Below are positions 52,275-62,200 of a stretch of 64,000 nt of DNA, piece by piece. Below the pieces are notes generated by a model. It made no database searches. It saw nothing but the letters and a program-made list of their open reading frames with translations, and was not told the DNA's origin. Location: positions 558,001-622,000 of the forward strand of contig NZ_RCCK01000012.1 in NCBI RefSeq assembly GCF_003664035.1, given 5' to 3'. The position numbers and the translations under genes are program-made. The first letter of the stretch is position 1; each line of letters opens with the position of its first letter. Source of the DNA: Pedobacter alluvionis (GTDB taxonomy: Bacteria > Bacteroidota > Bacteroidia > Sphingobacteriales > Sphingobacteriaceae).

Positions 52275-52796
52275 TTAAGAATTAGAGTGGTGTTTTTTAA
52301 GGAATGTCATGGCTTTGGCGATCTGATTTTCAACCGCACTTTTAGACATATTTAACTGGGAGGCAATTTGCTCATGTGATATTCCCTCTATTTTACTCAT
52401 CTTAAAAATCGTTTTACGCAATGGGGGAATAATGAGCTCAATACTTCTTTCAAGTTCTGTTAACCGGCGGTCTTTCTTTTTTGCTGCTTTTAATTCATTT
52501 ATAGAATTATCCGCACGGTCATAAGTTAGCTCTTCTGAATAGGGCTCCTTATCGGTTCGGCGGTAAAATTTCGATATTTCCTGTTTACAGGTATTGAAAA
52601 TTATGTTTTCGGCATTGCCAATTAAAATTTTCTCTCTGAATTTCCATAAATGGATATAAACTTCCTGCATCACATCCAGTACATCGTCCCTGTTTTCAAT
52701 TTTATTGGCTATACAGGTAAATATCTCATGGTTGTAACGATAATAGAGTTTCTCATAGGAGCTTTTTTCAATGTTATGTCTGCTGAAAAAAGTCAA
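52275..52796 (-). CDS. ECF-type RNA polymerase sigma-70 factor (TTG start)
   Basis: 173 residues. Region 2 (YNHEIFTCIANKIENRDDVL, DVMQEVYIHLWKFREKI) and region 4 (LRKTIFKMSKIEGISHEQIA, QLNMSKSAVENQIAKAMTFL) are present, the layout of ECF sigma factors paired with FecR. The only start that fits is TTG at 52796: a stop codon lies two codons upstream and no ATG occurs before region 2. It is the first gene of the leftward sigma-fecR-susC-susD-S9 set. Confidence 0.9.
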   Translation of the reverse strand: MTFFSRHNIEKSSYEKLYYRYNHEIFTCIANKIENRDDVLDVMQEVYIHLWKFREKILIGNAENIIFNTCKQEISKFYRRTDKEPYSEELTYDRADNSINELKAAKKKDRRLTELERSIELIIPPLRKTIFKMSKIEGISHEQIASQLNMSKSAVENQIAKAMTFLKKHHSNS

Positions 52797-53025
52797 TCGT
52801 TATTTTTTAAGGATTAAATTTAAGCTTTTTTTTAATGCAAAGGGTACTAAGGTATTACATGTTTGACGGATAGACTTTTTTAATAATTATGTTTCATAAG
52901 TGAGATATTTAGTGATTTCACAACTTCTTTTTCCTTCTACATTGATAATATAGAGTCCATTTTCATACAATTTGAATTTTAATGTAAGAAATTAAGGCTA
53001 GATGAAATAAGTGTTTTGCTAACCA

Positions 53026-53352
53026 ATGTTTCAACCAAGGTGGCACTTTCCTTATAGCGGGTATTTACGAATATACTGTGGTCGGTGTTTTTTATGCGGC
53101 ATGATTATCAGGAATTGTTCCAGCAGTATGCATCTTTATGATTATACTAAAGGCCAATTACCTATTGAACTCAATATTTTAACAGATAAAGATGAGTTTC
53201 ACCGTTTGGACGAAGAGATGAGTTTTCTTAGGGAAGTTGATTATTTGAGGCAACATGATCCCGTTGCCAGGGTTTCAGCTAAATATGAAAAGGTTTATCA
53301 AGCATATAAGGCAATTATTCCAGAATTCTTTGCTACTTTTGAAGCCGAATGA
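53026..53352 (+). CDS. Short hypothetical frame upstream of the nuclease-STAND gene
   Basis: 108 codons. The first 34 residues are Cys/aromatic-rich and unlike a normal protein; from the Met at 53128 (MHLYDYTKGQLPIELNIL) the sequence reads like a real small protein, ending in FHRLDEEMSFLREVDYLRQH and AYKAIIPEFFATFEAE. Starts at 53101 or 53128 are preferred if it is translated. No domain recognised. It may be a remnant of a larger gene. Confidence 0.35.
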   Translation: MFQPRWHFPYSGYLRIYCGRCFLCGMIIRNCSSSMHLYDYTKGQLPIELNILTDKDEFHRLDEEMSFLREVDYLRQHDPVARVSAKYEKVYQAYKAIIPEFFATFEAE

Positions 53353-53683
53353 AGTAGAATGCCATTTCTGATTCATGCTGAATATATGGGCAGCATTAAC
53401 CCATTCCAATTGATTGCTGAAAGTGAGCTAAACGCCAATTCAGGCCAAAGAGATATATAAAAAATAAAACTGTAGTTCTTATTCTGTACTTCACTCCAAT
53501 CTTCTAGCTGGAATTTACTTTCTTACGGAACTGTAAAATTTTATGATAACAGAGTGATGTTGAAATCATTTTTGTGCTTTTTTTCGTGAATTGGCTATTT
53601 TTGAGTAAACCTTATTGTCTGTAGTCACAGTTCTATTAAAAAGGGTCGTACCAATCCATTAAGGGATTTACCAATATAATTAT
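53353..53683. other. Non-coding gap before the nuclease-STAND gene
   Basis: 331 bp with no frame of note on either strand. It should contain the promoter of the 1426-residue gene, but no clean TAnnTTTG box is placed. I see no repeats or hairpins worth marking. Confidence 0.4.
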
Positions 53684-56600
53684 ATGATCGACGAATGGGT
53701 ATACCTTGTCAACAGATACACCATAGCTGGTGCCCGAAGCAAATTTGAAGATATCTGTACTACGCTATTCAAACATAAATATAAGGGAGAGTGTGTGAAA
53801 TCGGTACGTGTTGATATCGGTGATGGAGGAGTAGATGTCTTTATTGGTGAAATCGAAAGTCAGCCGATAAAGGTCATCCAGTGCAAGTTTTTTGTTAATG
53901 GCATTGAGGAATCACAAAAGGCACAAATAAGGAAATCCTTTAAAACTGCTATAAATTCAGTTGATTTTCAGGTCGGTAATTGGATACTCTGTATGCCGGG
54001 AAAGTTGAGCATCCAAGAGCACAAATGGTGGGCAGGTTGGAAAAACAAGCAAATGAAGACCTTTGGGTTGCCAAATGATTGCATCGAACTTATGGATGGG
54101 GCCGATCTTATCGATGGATTAAAAAGTTTCGGTCTGTATGATGAAGCTTTTGAAATAGAAATCAAAAAAGAGGTACGGGAGATTCACAGCGCTGTAGTCG
54201 GAAAAAAGTTTGACCTGGACGAGGAGGTTTTGTCTGCTTCGAACTACATTAGGAACCTCAAAAATTATTTTTCGAAGGAAAAGCTAGCACATATAGAGAG
54301 ACAAGCAGTTCAGGAAATTGTGGCGTGGGTAAAGAGAGGTCTGCCTGGCAGGGCGATTTTAGAAAAGATGCTTGTCGTTAAAGGTAAAAAAGGCGTAGGT
54401 AAAACAACAGTTCTGCATGATGTTTACTGTCAATTGGCAAATGAACATGAATATGTTGTCCTTGCAATAAAGTGTGACCAGTTTTATGATGTCAGTTTGA
54501 ACGGCCTTTCCAAACAGTTATTTACCGATTTAACATCATTCAATGAACTTTTTAACGTACTTCGGGACAAAGGTGAAAAATTTGTAGTTGTACTTGACCA
54601 ACTCGACGCACTGTCCCAAACGTTGTCAACGGACAGGAGATGGCTACAGACATACATAAAGCTTATTCAGGAACTGCTCAAGCTGCCAAATTCAAGAATT
54701 ATAATCTCGACCAGGAATTTCGATCTTGATTATGATGCCGATCTGAGAAAATTTAATGATACGCAATTTATCAAGCAGATTGAGGTTGGTAATTTGTCTG
54801 AGACGGAAGTAACAGACATTTTAAAACTACTTAAAATTGAAGCAAAAAGTAAACTGCTAATCGAGCTACTTACGATACCTTATAATCTTGAACTTTTTAC
54901 CAAGATTCCAAATTTGGAGCAGCTCTTGCAGAAACAGTCCAGGATTTCATTAACTAAACTTTATTCCGAATTGTGGACTCAAGTGATGACCCCGAGGGAA
55001 CTTTTGCTCACCGACTGCCTAAATGCGATTGTGAAAAGGATGTACGAACAGCATCCAAATCTGATAGAGCTGACGTATCTCGAAGAATTCAAAGCTGAAA
55101 TAAGTTATCTAGTCTCCCATGAAATTCTGGTGCAGAACGGAAATAAACTTTCTTTTTTTCATCAATCATTTTATGAGTATTACCTGGCTCGATGGTTCGT
55201 AATTTCTGATAGAAATCTAATCGAGTATATTTTTGAGGAAGGCCAGAACCTGTATATCAGGTCTTTGATTAAGACCGTTATTGAGTACCTTAGGGAGGCC
55301 GACCATCCAAAATATATAGAACTCTATAAAAAAATAATTGGTCAAGATCAGATCAGGTATCACATCAAATATCTGTTTGTACTGGAACTTGGACTTGTAG
55401 AAATTCCATCGCAGAGGGAGAAAGAGTTAGTTTGCGACGTGCTAGCGAATCAATATGGAAAATTGTTTCTTGACTTGTTCAATTCAAAAGGTTGGATCGA
55501 GTTTTTTATTTCAAATGATCTGCTTAATGGCAATCAAAATGATGTGTACAGAATTCTTTACCGCAACATCAACCATAATGCAAAGCTTGTTTTGGATCAT
55601 CTAGAAAATGGCAAGTCTGAAGAAAAAAATAAGTTAATAGCAGACATTATACCGAGTGTGAAAAACTGGGATGCCACACTTTTACACTTTTTTGATAACT
55701 ACTTTTTATATGATGAGAATACAGAACTTTGGTATTTCGAGACCCTAAAAAAAATAGCACCTTTTGATCTGGAATATGTATTTGAAAAGCTCAAGCCAGT
55801 AATATTGAAGACAAAAATTCGTACTGAACGTTTTAGGTTCGACCATCGTTTTGAAAGAATTATTGATAACTTGTATCAACAAAATCCATCAAGCACCGCT
55901 AAATTTTTATTGTCTGTGCAATTGGAAATTCTGGAAGAAACAAAACACGCCTATTATTCTGAGTATTCAGGAATTTCCTCCGAACTGCTAGGTTCCTATC
56001 AGCTCGATAACGGGCTGTTCTATAAAGACAGCGAAGATGAAAAATCTATAGATTTCTACCTGATTAAATATTATAGCACTTGCGAAAGAAGTGAACTTAA
56101 AAAGGTTGTCCAAAATTATTCCTCGACCAACTACGTTCCTTTGCTCGTTCTTCTAGCAAAATTGATGCGGGATAGGGCTAGTGAATTTATTGAAGAAATC
56201 TACCAACTATTATTGATCATCGAAACCAAGAACGGTTTGATGGAGATAGATGATTTTTTTCAGCTTAACATTCGCAGAATGATTGCTAAAGTAATATCCT
56301 TATTTAATTCAGCACAATACCAAAGGATTAAAAAACTTTTGCTCAATATCACCCATCCTTATGAGATATGGATATATGAAGAAGATGGCAAGAAAAAGTT
56401 CAACCTGAACATCGGTCGAAAAAAATATTTATTTTTAAAGGCATTTCCGGGAAAAGTTCTGGAAAATGATCATGAGTTGAAGCAATTATATCTTGTGTTG
56501 GAAAGACGTTTCGGACACATCGATCATAATAAAGCTTTTGATAGAAGCAATAGTAGGTTTGGGGCTGTAGGTTCCCCGTTGACGAATGCGGATTTTAACA

Positions 56601-57964
56601 AATTCAGTTTTGATGCCTGGCTGAAAAGTATGCGGAAAATTGATGAGGATTTTAAATCTGATGATTTTTTCAAGGGAGGTTTACTTGAGCATTCGAGATC
56701 TTTTGAAAGCGTGGTGGAAAAGCGCCCAGAACATTTCTGTGATTTTATTGGGCAGTTATTTAATGAGAAAGGCATATCTAATAGTTACATCTCGCACGGC
56801 ATATCTGCATTGATCAAGGCAAAGTATGATCCTGAGAAGGTTGCCGACCTTATTAGAAGAGAAATAAAGCTATCCCTAAACAGAGAGTTTACCTTGTATA
56901 CTACCTGGCACATCAAATACCTAATCAATACGAAGGTGGTTACTAAGGATGTCAAGGATTTCTTGATTGCCATCGCCAGATCGGAAGGGTATCGAGATGA
57001 TGCGCTGAATCCAAATGATCCATTTACAGATTTTATCAATACACCAAGAGGGTCAGCCATTTATAACTTATTTTACCTGTTCGATTATCCAAATTATAAG
57101 GAGGACGTGCTTTCTACAATTGAATTCGTCATTGATCCAAAAAATAGCCCCTCTACTACAATTCTTGCAGGAGTTATGTCTCAGCTTGCCTACTTAAACT
57201 ATTTTGATATCGAACGTTCCTTCGCTATTTTCCAGCAGCTTATCACTCAGAAAGACTCACATGTTTTAAAATATTCCATCAATCCTGCGCAGTATTTTAA
57301 CAATAAGTTCCATGATAGAATGGGTTTTTATTTTGATGAAATGCTGTTGCACGAGGAATTATATGATAAATGCTACTTTTTTGTAAACAGTTGGATCTTT
57401 GAGAATATTGATGATTTTAAAATGTATGATCATTTTATGGGACTGGGTCAAAAAGCGATAGAATGTGCCATTGACGTAGCAGAAAGTTTTTTGATTAGAG
57501 ATGGTATAGTCGATCAACGATCGATGCGAGTCTTGGAAAGATGTTTGTCACACACCGAATTCGATCTTTCCCGCGAATTTTCTGGTTTAGTATTAAGGGT
57601 GTTTAAAATTGAAAATTTTGGAGAGCTTTACAGCTTCATGGAAAAGTATATTGGTACTGTTCAGTTCAGTAATGATCCGAGATATCTGTTGGAGTTTTTG
57701 ACGGAGTGTTCATCTTTGTATCCAAAAGAATGTTTGGATTTATTGGTAAAAATGAATCCTCCAGAGAAAGTTGACATCAGTAAGAAGGCCTATCTTGGTG
57801 ATGAACCATTGGTTCTGGTATTATCGATATATTCTAGACTAAGGCTTGAACCCTTTAAATACCGTGAAGAGCAAAAGACTGCATTAGACTGTTTCGATAA
57901 ACTTCTTGGCATTCCCTCAATAAGATATAAAGCACTTGAAGCCATGGAAAATGTATTGAATTAA
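53684..57964 (+). CDS. Mrr-like nuclease fused to STAND/NACHT-type NTPase, Avs-like defence protein
   Basis: 1426 residues. N-terminal about 150 residues form a PD-(D/E)xK restriction-endonuclease fold: Glu22 in FEDICTTLF, Asp51 in GDGGVDV, and Gln66/Lys68 in KVIQCKF, the Mrr-type Q-x-K ending. A P-loop NTPase follows: Walker A VVKGKKGVGKTT (231-242), Walker B VVVLDQLDAL (301-310, Asp305), sensor-like RIIISTRNFD (about 338). Then a winged-helix-like part (SFFHQSFYEYYLARWFV) and about 850 residues of helical-repeat sensor. This effector-NTPase-sensor order and size are those of Avs antiphage proteins, which recognise phage proteins and cut DNA. Assignment to a known Avs type is not possible by eye. 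Confidence 0.8.
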   Translation: MIDEWVYLVNRYTIAGARSKFEDICTTLFKHKYKGECVKSVRVDIGDGGVDVFIGEIESQPIKVIQCKFFVNGIEESQKAQIRKSFKTAINSVDFQVGNWILCMPGKLSIQEHKWWAGWKNKQMKTFGLPNDCIELMDGADLIDGLKSFGLYDEAFEIEIKKEVREIHSAVVGKKFDLDEEVLSASNYIRNLKNYFSKEKLAHIERQAVQEIVAWVKRGLPGRAILEKMLVVKGKKGVGKTTVLHDVYCQLANEHEYVVLAIKCDQFYDVSLNGLSKQLFTDLTSFNELFNVLRDKGEKFVVVLDQLDALSQTLSTDRRWLQTYIKLIQELLKLPNSRIIISTRNFDLDYDADLRKFNDTQFIKQIEVGNLSETEVTDILKLLKIEAKSKLLIELLTIPYNLELFTKIPNLEQLLQKQSRISLTKLYSELWTQVMTPRELLLTDCLNAIVKRMYEQHPNLIELTYLEEFKAEISYLVSHEILVQNGNKLSFFHQSFYEYYLARWFVISDRNLIEYIFEEGQNLYIRSLIKTVIEYLREADHPKYIELYKKIIGQDQIRYHIKYLFVLELGLVEIPSQREKELVCDVLANQYGKLFLDLFNSKGWIEFFISNDLLNGNQNDVYRILYRNINHNAKLVLDHLENGKSEEKNKLIADIIPSVKNWDATLLHFFDNYFLYDENTELWYFETLKKIAPFDLEYVFEKLKPVILKTKIRTERFRFDHRFERIIDNLYQQNPSSTAKFLLSVQLEILEETKHAYYSEYSGISSELLGSYQLDNGLFYKDSEDEKSIDFYLIKYYSTCERSELKKVVQNYSSTNYVPLLVLLAKLMRDRASEFIEEIYQLLLIIETKNGLMEIDDFFQLNIRRMIAKVISLFNSAQYQRIKKLLLNITHPYEIWIYEEDGKKKFNLNIGRKKYLFLKAFPGKVLENDHELKQLYLVLERRFGHIDHNKAFDRSNSRFGAVGSPLTNADFNKFSFDAWLKSMRKIDEDFKSDDFFKGGLLEHSRSFESVVEKRPEHFCDFIGQLFNEKGISNSYISHGISALIKAKYDPEKVADLIRREIKLSLNREFTLYTTWHIKYLINTKVVTKDVKDFLIAIARSEGYRDDALNPNDPFTDFINTPRGSAIYNLFYLFDYPNYKEDVLSTIEFVIDPKNSPSTTILAGVMSQLAYLNYFDIERSFAIFQQLITQKDSHVLKYSINPAQYFNNKFHDRMGFYFDEMLLHEELYDKCYFFVNSWIFENIDDFKMYDHFMGLGQKAIECAIDVAESFLIRDGIVDQRSMRVLERCLSHTEFDLSREFSGLVLRVFKIENFGELYSFMEKYIGTVQFSNDPRYLLEFLTECSSLYPKECLDLLVKMNPPEKVDISKKAYLGDEPLVLVLSIYSRLRLEPFKYREEQKTALDCFDKLLGIPSIRYKALEAMENVLN

Positions 57965-57971
57965 GCTATTA

Positions 57972-58000
57972 AAGATTGCAGTTACAAAAACTGCAATCTT
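57972..58000 (+). terminator. Hairpin after the nuclease-STAND gene
   Basis: AAGATTGCAGTT - ACAAA - AACTGCAATCTT: a perfect 12-bp stem starting 8 bp past the stop. The T-run is weak (CTTCATCTC), but position and symmetry support a terminator. Confidence 0.7.
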
Positions 58001-58647
58001 CATCTCATCAAACTTTTTAAAAAGCCCCCTATTCAATCAATTCGTCCACAAAATGTTTCGCATTATGCACCGCCGCTGAGCGAACCATTCATTTGATGTC
58101 ATAAAGCATAACTTAACATTATAAATGAACACCATCATTTTCACTGATTTACTTTAAATTGAAAGGACAGTGATGAGTTATTACACTAGATTGAACATAA
58201 TCGGAAAAGGCTTAGATGTTTAGATTGTGGTCGGAGTCAGAGATTCTAAGTCTTCTAGCCTAACCGCCATATTATGAGGCAAAATGTGCTTTTCTGACTT
58301 AGAAAAGTAATTTATGGACTATTCCTGAAACTTCAAAATTTTGCTCCGTTACGCATTTGTTACGGTTTTACCGAAAAATTGTTAGCTAGGACTCAATTGG
58401 TTAACCCATTCAGATGGCTATCATTTGGAATTTCCTCAGAAACACGCTATTACCGAGATTATAGCAAAATATACCACTGTAGGCTGGAAAATGGTAGACA
58501 TAACACTTACCTATCTTTTGGGTCTTACAAAAGTCAATGCAACATTGATACATGCGTTGCCTTGTTTGCGATACTATAAGAGTACATCTAAGCCGCCTAG
58601 TCAGCTATCCACATAAGCCCGTCACGTTAGGCTAACATGTACGGCGT
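58001..58647. other. Decayed or non-coding sequence between the two STAND genes
   Basis: No convincing gene. A rightward open stretch from about 58388 to 58616 (reading WLTHSDGYHLEFPQKHAITE then IIAKYTTVGWKMVDI) looks protein-like but has a stop just upstream and no partner; it may be a gene fragment. A 19-residue leftward frame (58029-58088) is noted but not supported. Confidence 0.35.
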
Positions 58648-58948
58648 AGAAGGATGGATTTAAACATGTCACGGCCGTAGTCGAAGATTGCATTGTGTAT
58701 TGGGAGAAGCCCCGGAGTGAGCCCAAAGTCTCATACTATCCACGGATCCTTACGTTTCTAGGATACGCTCCATGGCTGTTTGATATAGCACATTGCAAGG
58801 CAGGTTGAAGGAATATCGATATCGGCACAGGCTGAGTTATAAAAAATTCGGAATGATCTTCGGAATGGATGCTGCGCATATAAAGAAACTTGAAAAAGGA
58901 AGCGCCGTTCCGTTACGCAAGACGATTGCAAACTGGAACAGTTGTTAA
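58648..58948 (+). pseudogene. Frameshifted XRE-type HTH gene remnant
   Basis: Frame A (58648 to about 58792) reads DGFKHVTAVVEDCIVYWEKP, then RSEPKVSYYPRILTFLGYAP and WLFDIA, the first HTH plus the Y-Y-P-x-I-x-x-F-L-G-Y linker of a Bacteroidota two-HTH family. The continuation LKEYRYRHRLSYKKFGMIFG then MDAAHIKKLEKGSAVPL is found one frame over (58793-58948). A single-base indel near 58791-58793 therefore broke the gene, and its N-terminus is missing. It is a relic of a mobile or regulatory gene in the junk between the STAND genes. Confidence 0.6.
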
Positions 58949-59098
58949 CAAATCCGCCCCCAGAATGGGGTGATCTTCGTCACATTTAATACCATAAAAT
59001 GGTTATGGCAAATCAAAAGGATATCGAAATTATGTTTGATCATTACCTGGTATTTCGTATTGCCGATACTAAGTTTTCGGAAAATCGAACAGGTTGAA

Positions 59099-59205
59099 TT
59101 ATTGGGCGTTCAGTTTTTCTATAAAAGCCTGCACTTCTTGAATATTCCCTAAGTTATCTACATACCACCCTGGATATTCGAAACGGTGGAATTCTGCGGC
59201 TGGTC
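59099..59205 (-). pseudogene. C-terminal scrap of an unknown gene
   Basis: The minus strand encodes AAEFHRFEYPGWYVDNLGNI then QEVQAFIEKLNAQ and a stop, a fluent protein ending without a start or upstream body. No family assigned. It supports the idea that this interval holds several broken genes. Confidence 0.35.
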
Positions 59206-59297
59206 TACATCTAAAATAATACTTGCATGGAAGCGAGCTAAGGACACTAGTATTTCTTAGATAAGAATCTGAATTTCAAATAAATAATTCCAATTGA

Positions 59298-62200
59298 TTA
59301 GGTATAATCGGACAAATTGAACTCCTCTGTAAGGAATTTCATATCCTCCTCATTGATGTAAGTGTTGTATCGGCGCTGATGAAATTCCAAATGCCTTTGA
59401 ATTCTTTTGTAATGAAACAAGGGTCTGCTGCCTAATTTCCTGATGACCGCTTCAAGCCCTTCACGTGTGATCAGAACCTGCCAACCGTTACCAGATTCTG
59501 AATCATGGTGCCCGCCTTTATTGCCAGAATCACCCAACTGCCAAAAGACCGATTCTATAACGGCTTCTCCAGCTTCATTATCCCACCTAAAATTTCCCTC
59601 GCGCTCATTGAAATTTAAGCCCATGTCCATTGCAAGTAATGGGTTTACCGCGAGCCAGTTCTCTTTCGGTTGCGTCGTCCTTGCTGAATTGTAAATGATG
59701 ATACCAGCTTGTTCATGATCAATATAGTCTCGTATCAAAGCACGTGTCCTGGATCGAAAAATAGCTGCCTCATCCTCATCTACAGTAGCTTTCACCTCTA
59801 TAAAAGCCTCACGAATCTCTATTGCTTTGCCATGGCCCATTCCCTGCATCAATGTTCGCTCTGCGAGAATGAAACGTTCTCCATCGTACGCGGTCAATAC
59901 TTTTGAAATATATGCGTCGTCGAATTCATGTGCCCATTTGCGGTCTACGGAAGGTGCGGAACCAGATTTTTTTAATATAGATGCAATTGATCTGGGTTGG
60001 GAGACGACCTCGACTAGATAAGTTGCCGGATCAAAATGGGGCAAAAAATCTTCTGCCGTGTCAAAATCCAAATATCCAAGTTCCAGCAACTCCATCAGGA
60101 CTTTCGCCAGGCCAACATATACTTTTTGTACTTGAGGACGATTGTAGGGAACTTTCAGATCAAGCATGGACTCATAGAGGCCACGTAATTCTTGTTCGGT
60201 CAAGTTCGAACACCAAATGGGAAACTGTTGATCGTCACCTAACACCCTGATCCGGTAAGCGATATTGTACTTAGCGAACCCTGTCACCCTTGCTAGCATA
60301 CTTATTTCAATATCTATGATTTTCGTATACACAAGCGGATCATTGGTTTCTTTAAGATAGCCATCGTCGCTGATATTTCCTATCGCGTTTTTTGAGGCAT
60401 CCACAATCCCACGCTCCGGTGGAAGCTCTAGCGTATAACTGAGTGGCAATTCCGATATCTGCTGGGTTCTTTGTGCTGCGTATCCCCCAAGGTTTAACAG
60501 ATCAGAGGCAAGTAACATCAGGTCAAACCTAGAAGAATTCACCAATGCTTCAAGTTCATTTTTGAAACGCTCGACATACCTGTCGGTTTTATTGGCAACC
60601 CCATGCAACAGTTTAAGAAATTTTAGGGTGAATCCTCCATCATATAATCTCTTAAGTAACTCAGGTATTATACGATCCAATTGATTGTACTCGGCGATCA
60701 GAACGGGATAGATTATCTCTGTGAATTGGCTGGGTGTCGTTACTAAAAAAGTCAAAAAATCGATAAATAGCGCATCATCGCTTTCATGGCCTTGAACTTC
60801 AACACCCTGGACGACCTCTTCATTCGACAATAACTGATCACGGTACAAATTGAGCTCTTCATAGATCAGGTTAAGATCCACAGTTTTATCGAAAAGCGTA
60901 AAAACCTTATCCAGATCGGCGATGACCGATTCCCTTACCCTTGTACCCATGTTCGGCAATGCTTCAACAAAGTCTTTCAAGGCATCGGAAGGAACCCGGC
61001 CGCAAGGAGTAAGCTTTTCCAACAAGGTATAAGCTAGTATCTTTCCTTTAGCATAATATTCATCACCCCATTGGCAATACCGAGATTCTTCAATAGTTCT
61101 CTTCAACAGTTCTTTCGCGATCTCAGTTTTACCATTCTCGGAAAGAACACCAGCAATCTTAGTGATATGTTTTGTGTCAATATCAATATTAAATTCATTT
61201 AAGAACACCTTGATCTCAGCAGTATCGGCTGTAGGTATAACTTTGATAAAAGCTTCAGTCCAGTTAAAGTAACCATTTCTTTCCTCTTCGCCTTTTAAAG
61301 CAAGCAGATCATCTAACGATGTCACTTTATTTAAAACATCGGCATGACTAAGATATGTGCTGTCTTTCAAGCGGAGATGTTCCGAACTGCTCCGATCTTC
61401 ATCCTTCACTTTTGGTTTATCTGATAATCCGACCCGAGCAGGAGCGCTTCCTTGTTGGATCATTTGCTCGTAAATCTCTAGTAAATAACTGTTCCTGATC
61501 TCTACCAGAGAAAAGATGTGTAGTTCCTTTATTAATTCTTCTACCTCACCAATGTCGGGCTTTGTTCGAAAAAAAGCACGAATGAAGAGTCGCCTGATAG
61601 AATGCGCATCATCGAACGCTACAATAATCCTGGTAAACAATCTAACTAGCACATTTTTCGGCACCCAACCTTTATTGAGCAGGTAGATCAATAAGTATTC
61701 AAAACCATCAAGCAAGTTGACCAACTCCTTAAATAATAGATGTTCAAATATTTTATAGCCATTTCCGTGGTAAAACGATAATTCCAGGATCGCAATAGCC
61801 GGCGTATGATTAGACGAATTTACCTTATCTTTCATGGAAGCTAACCGATCGAGATAATATTGAATATCAGGAATTGGCGTTGGCTGATATTTTTCGATCC
61901 AATTAACCATCTGACCTACCTGCTGATCATCTTCCCCCGACATCCCCAGGCAAATAGACATTAATTTATCGATTGTAGATTCCACCCGAGGTGTTTCTTT
62001 AAGCTTCGACCAAAGTCTCGCCTGTTGAACACCTTCCGAAATTCGTTGTGTGAGGTAACCGTTGGAGTATATTCCTTTCTCGATACCAAGCAAAGTATCC
62101 TTACACCATTTAACATCTACATGGTGATCTATGCTCCATTCAATTATTCCCTGTATCGCTTCATTGCTCCAATAAGAGCCATTGACGTTCCACTCATTGG

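Noticed and set aside
58029..58088. A 19-residue leftward frame (MVRSAAVHNAKHFVDELIE)
   Set aside because: It reads fluently but is too short to assign, with no upstream body; it may be a gene tail or chance.
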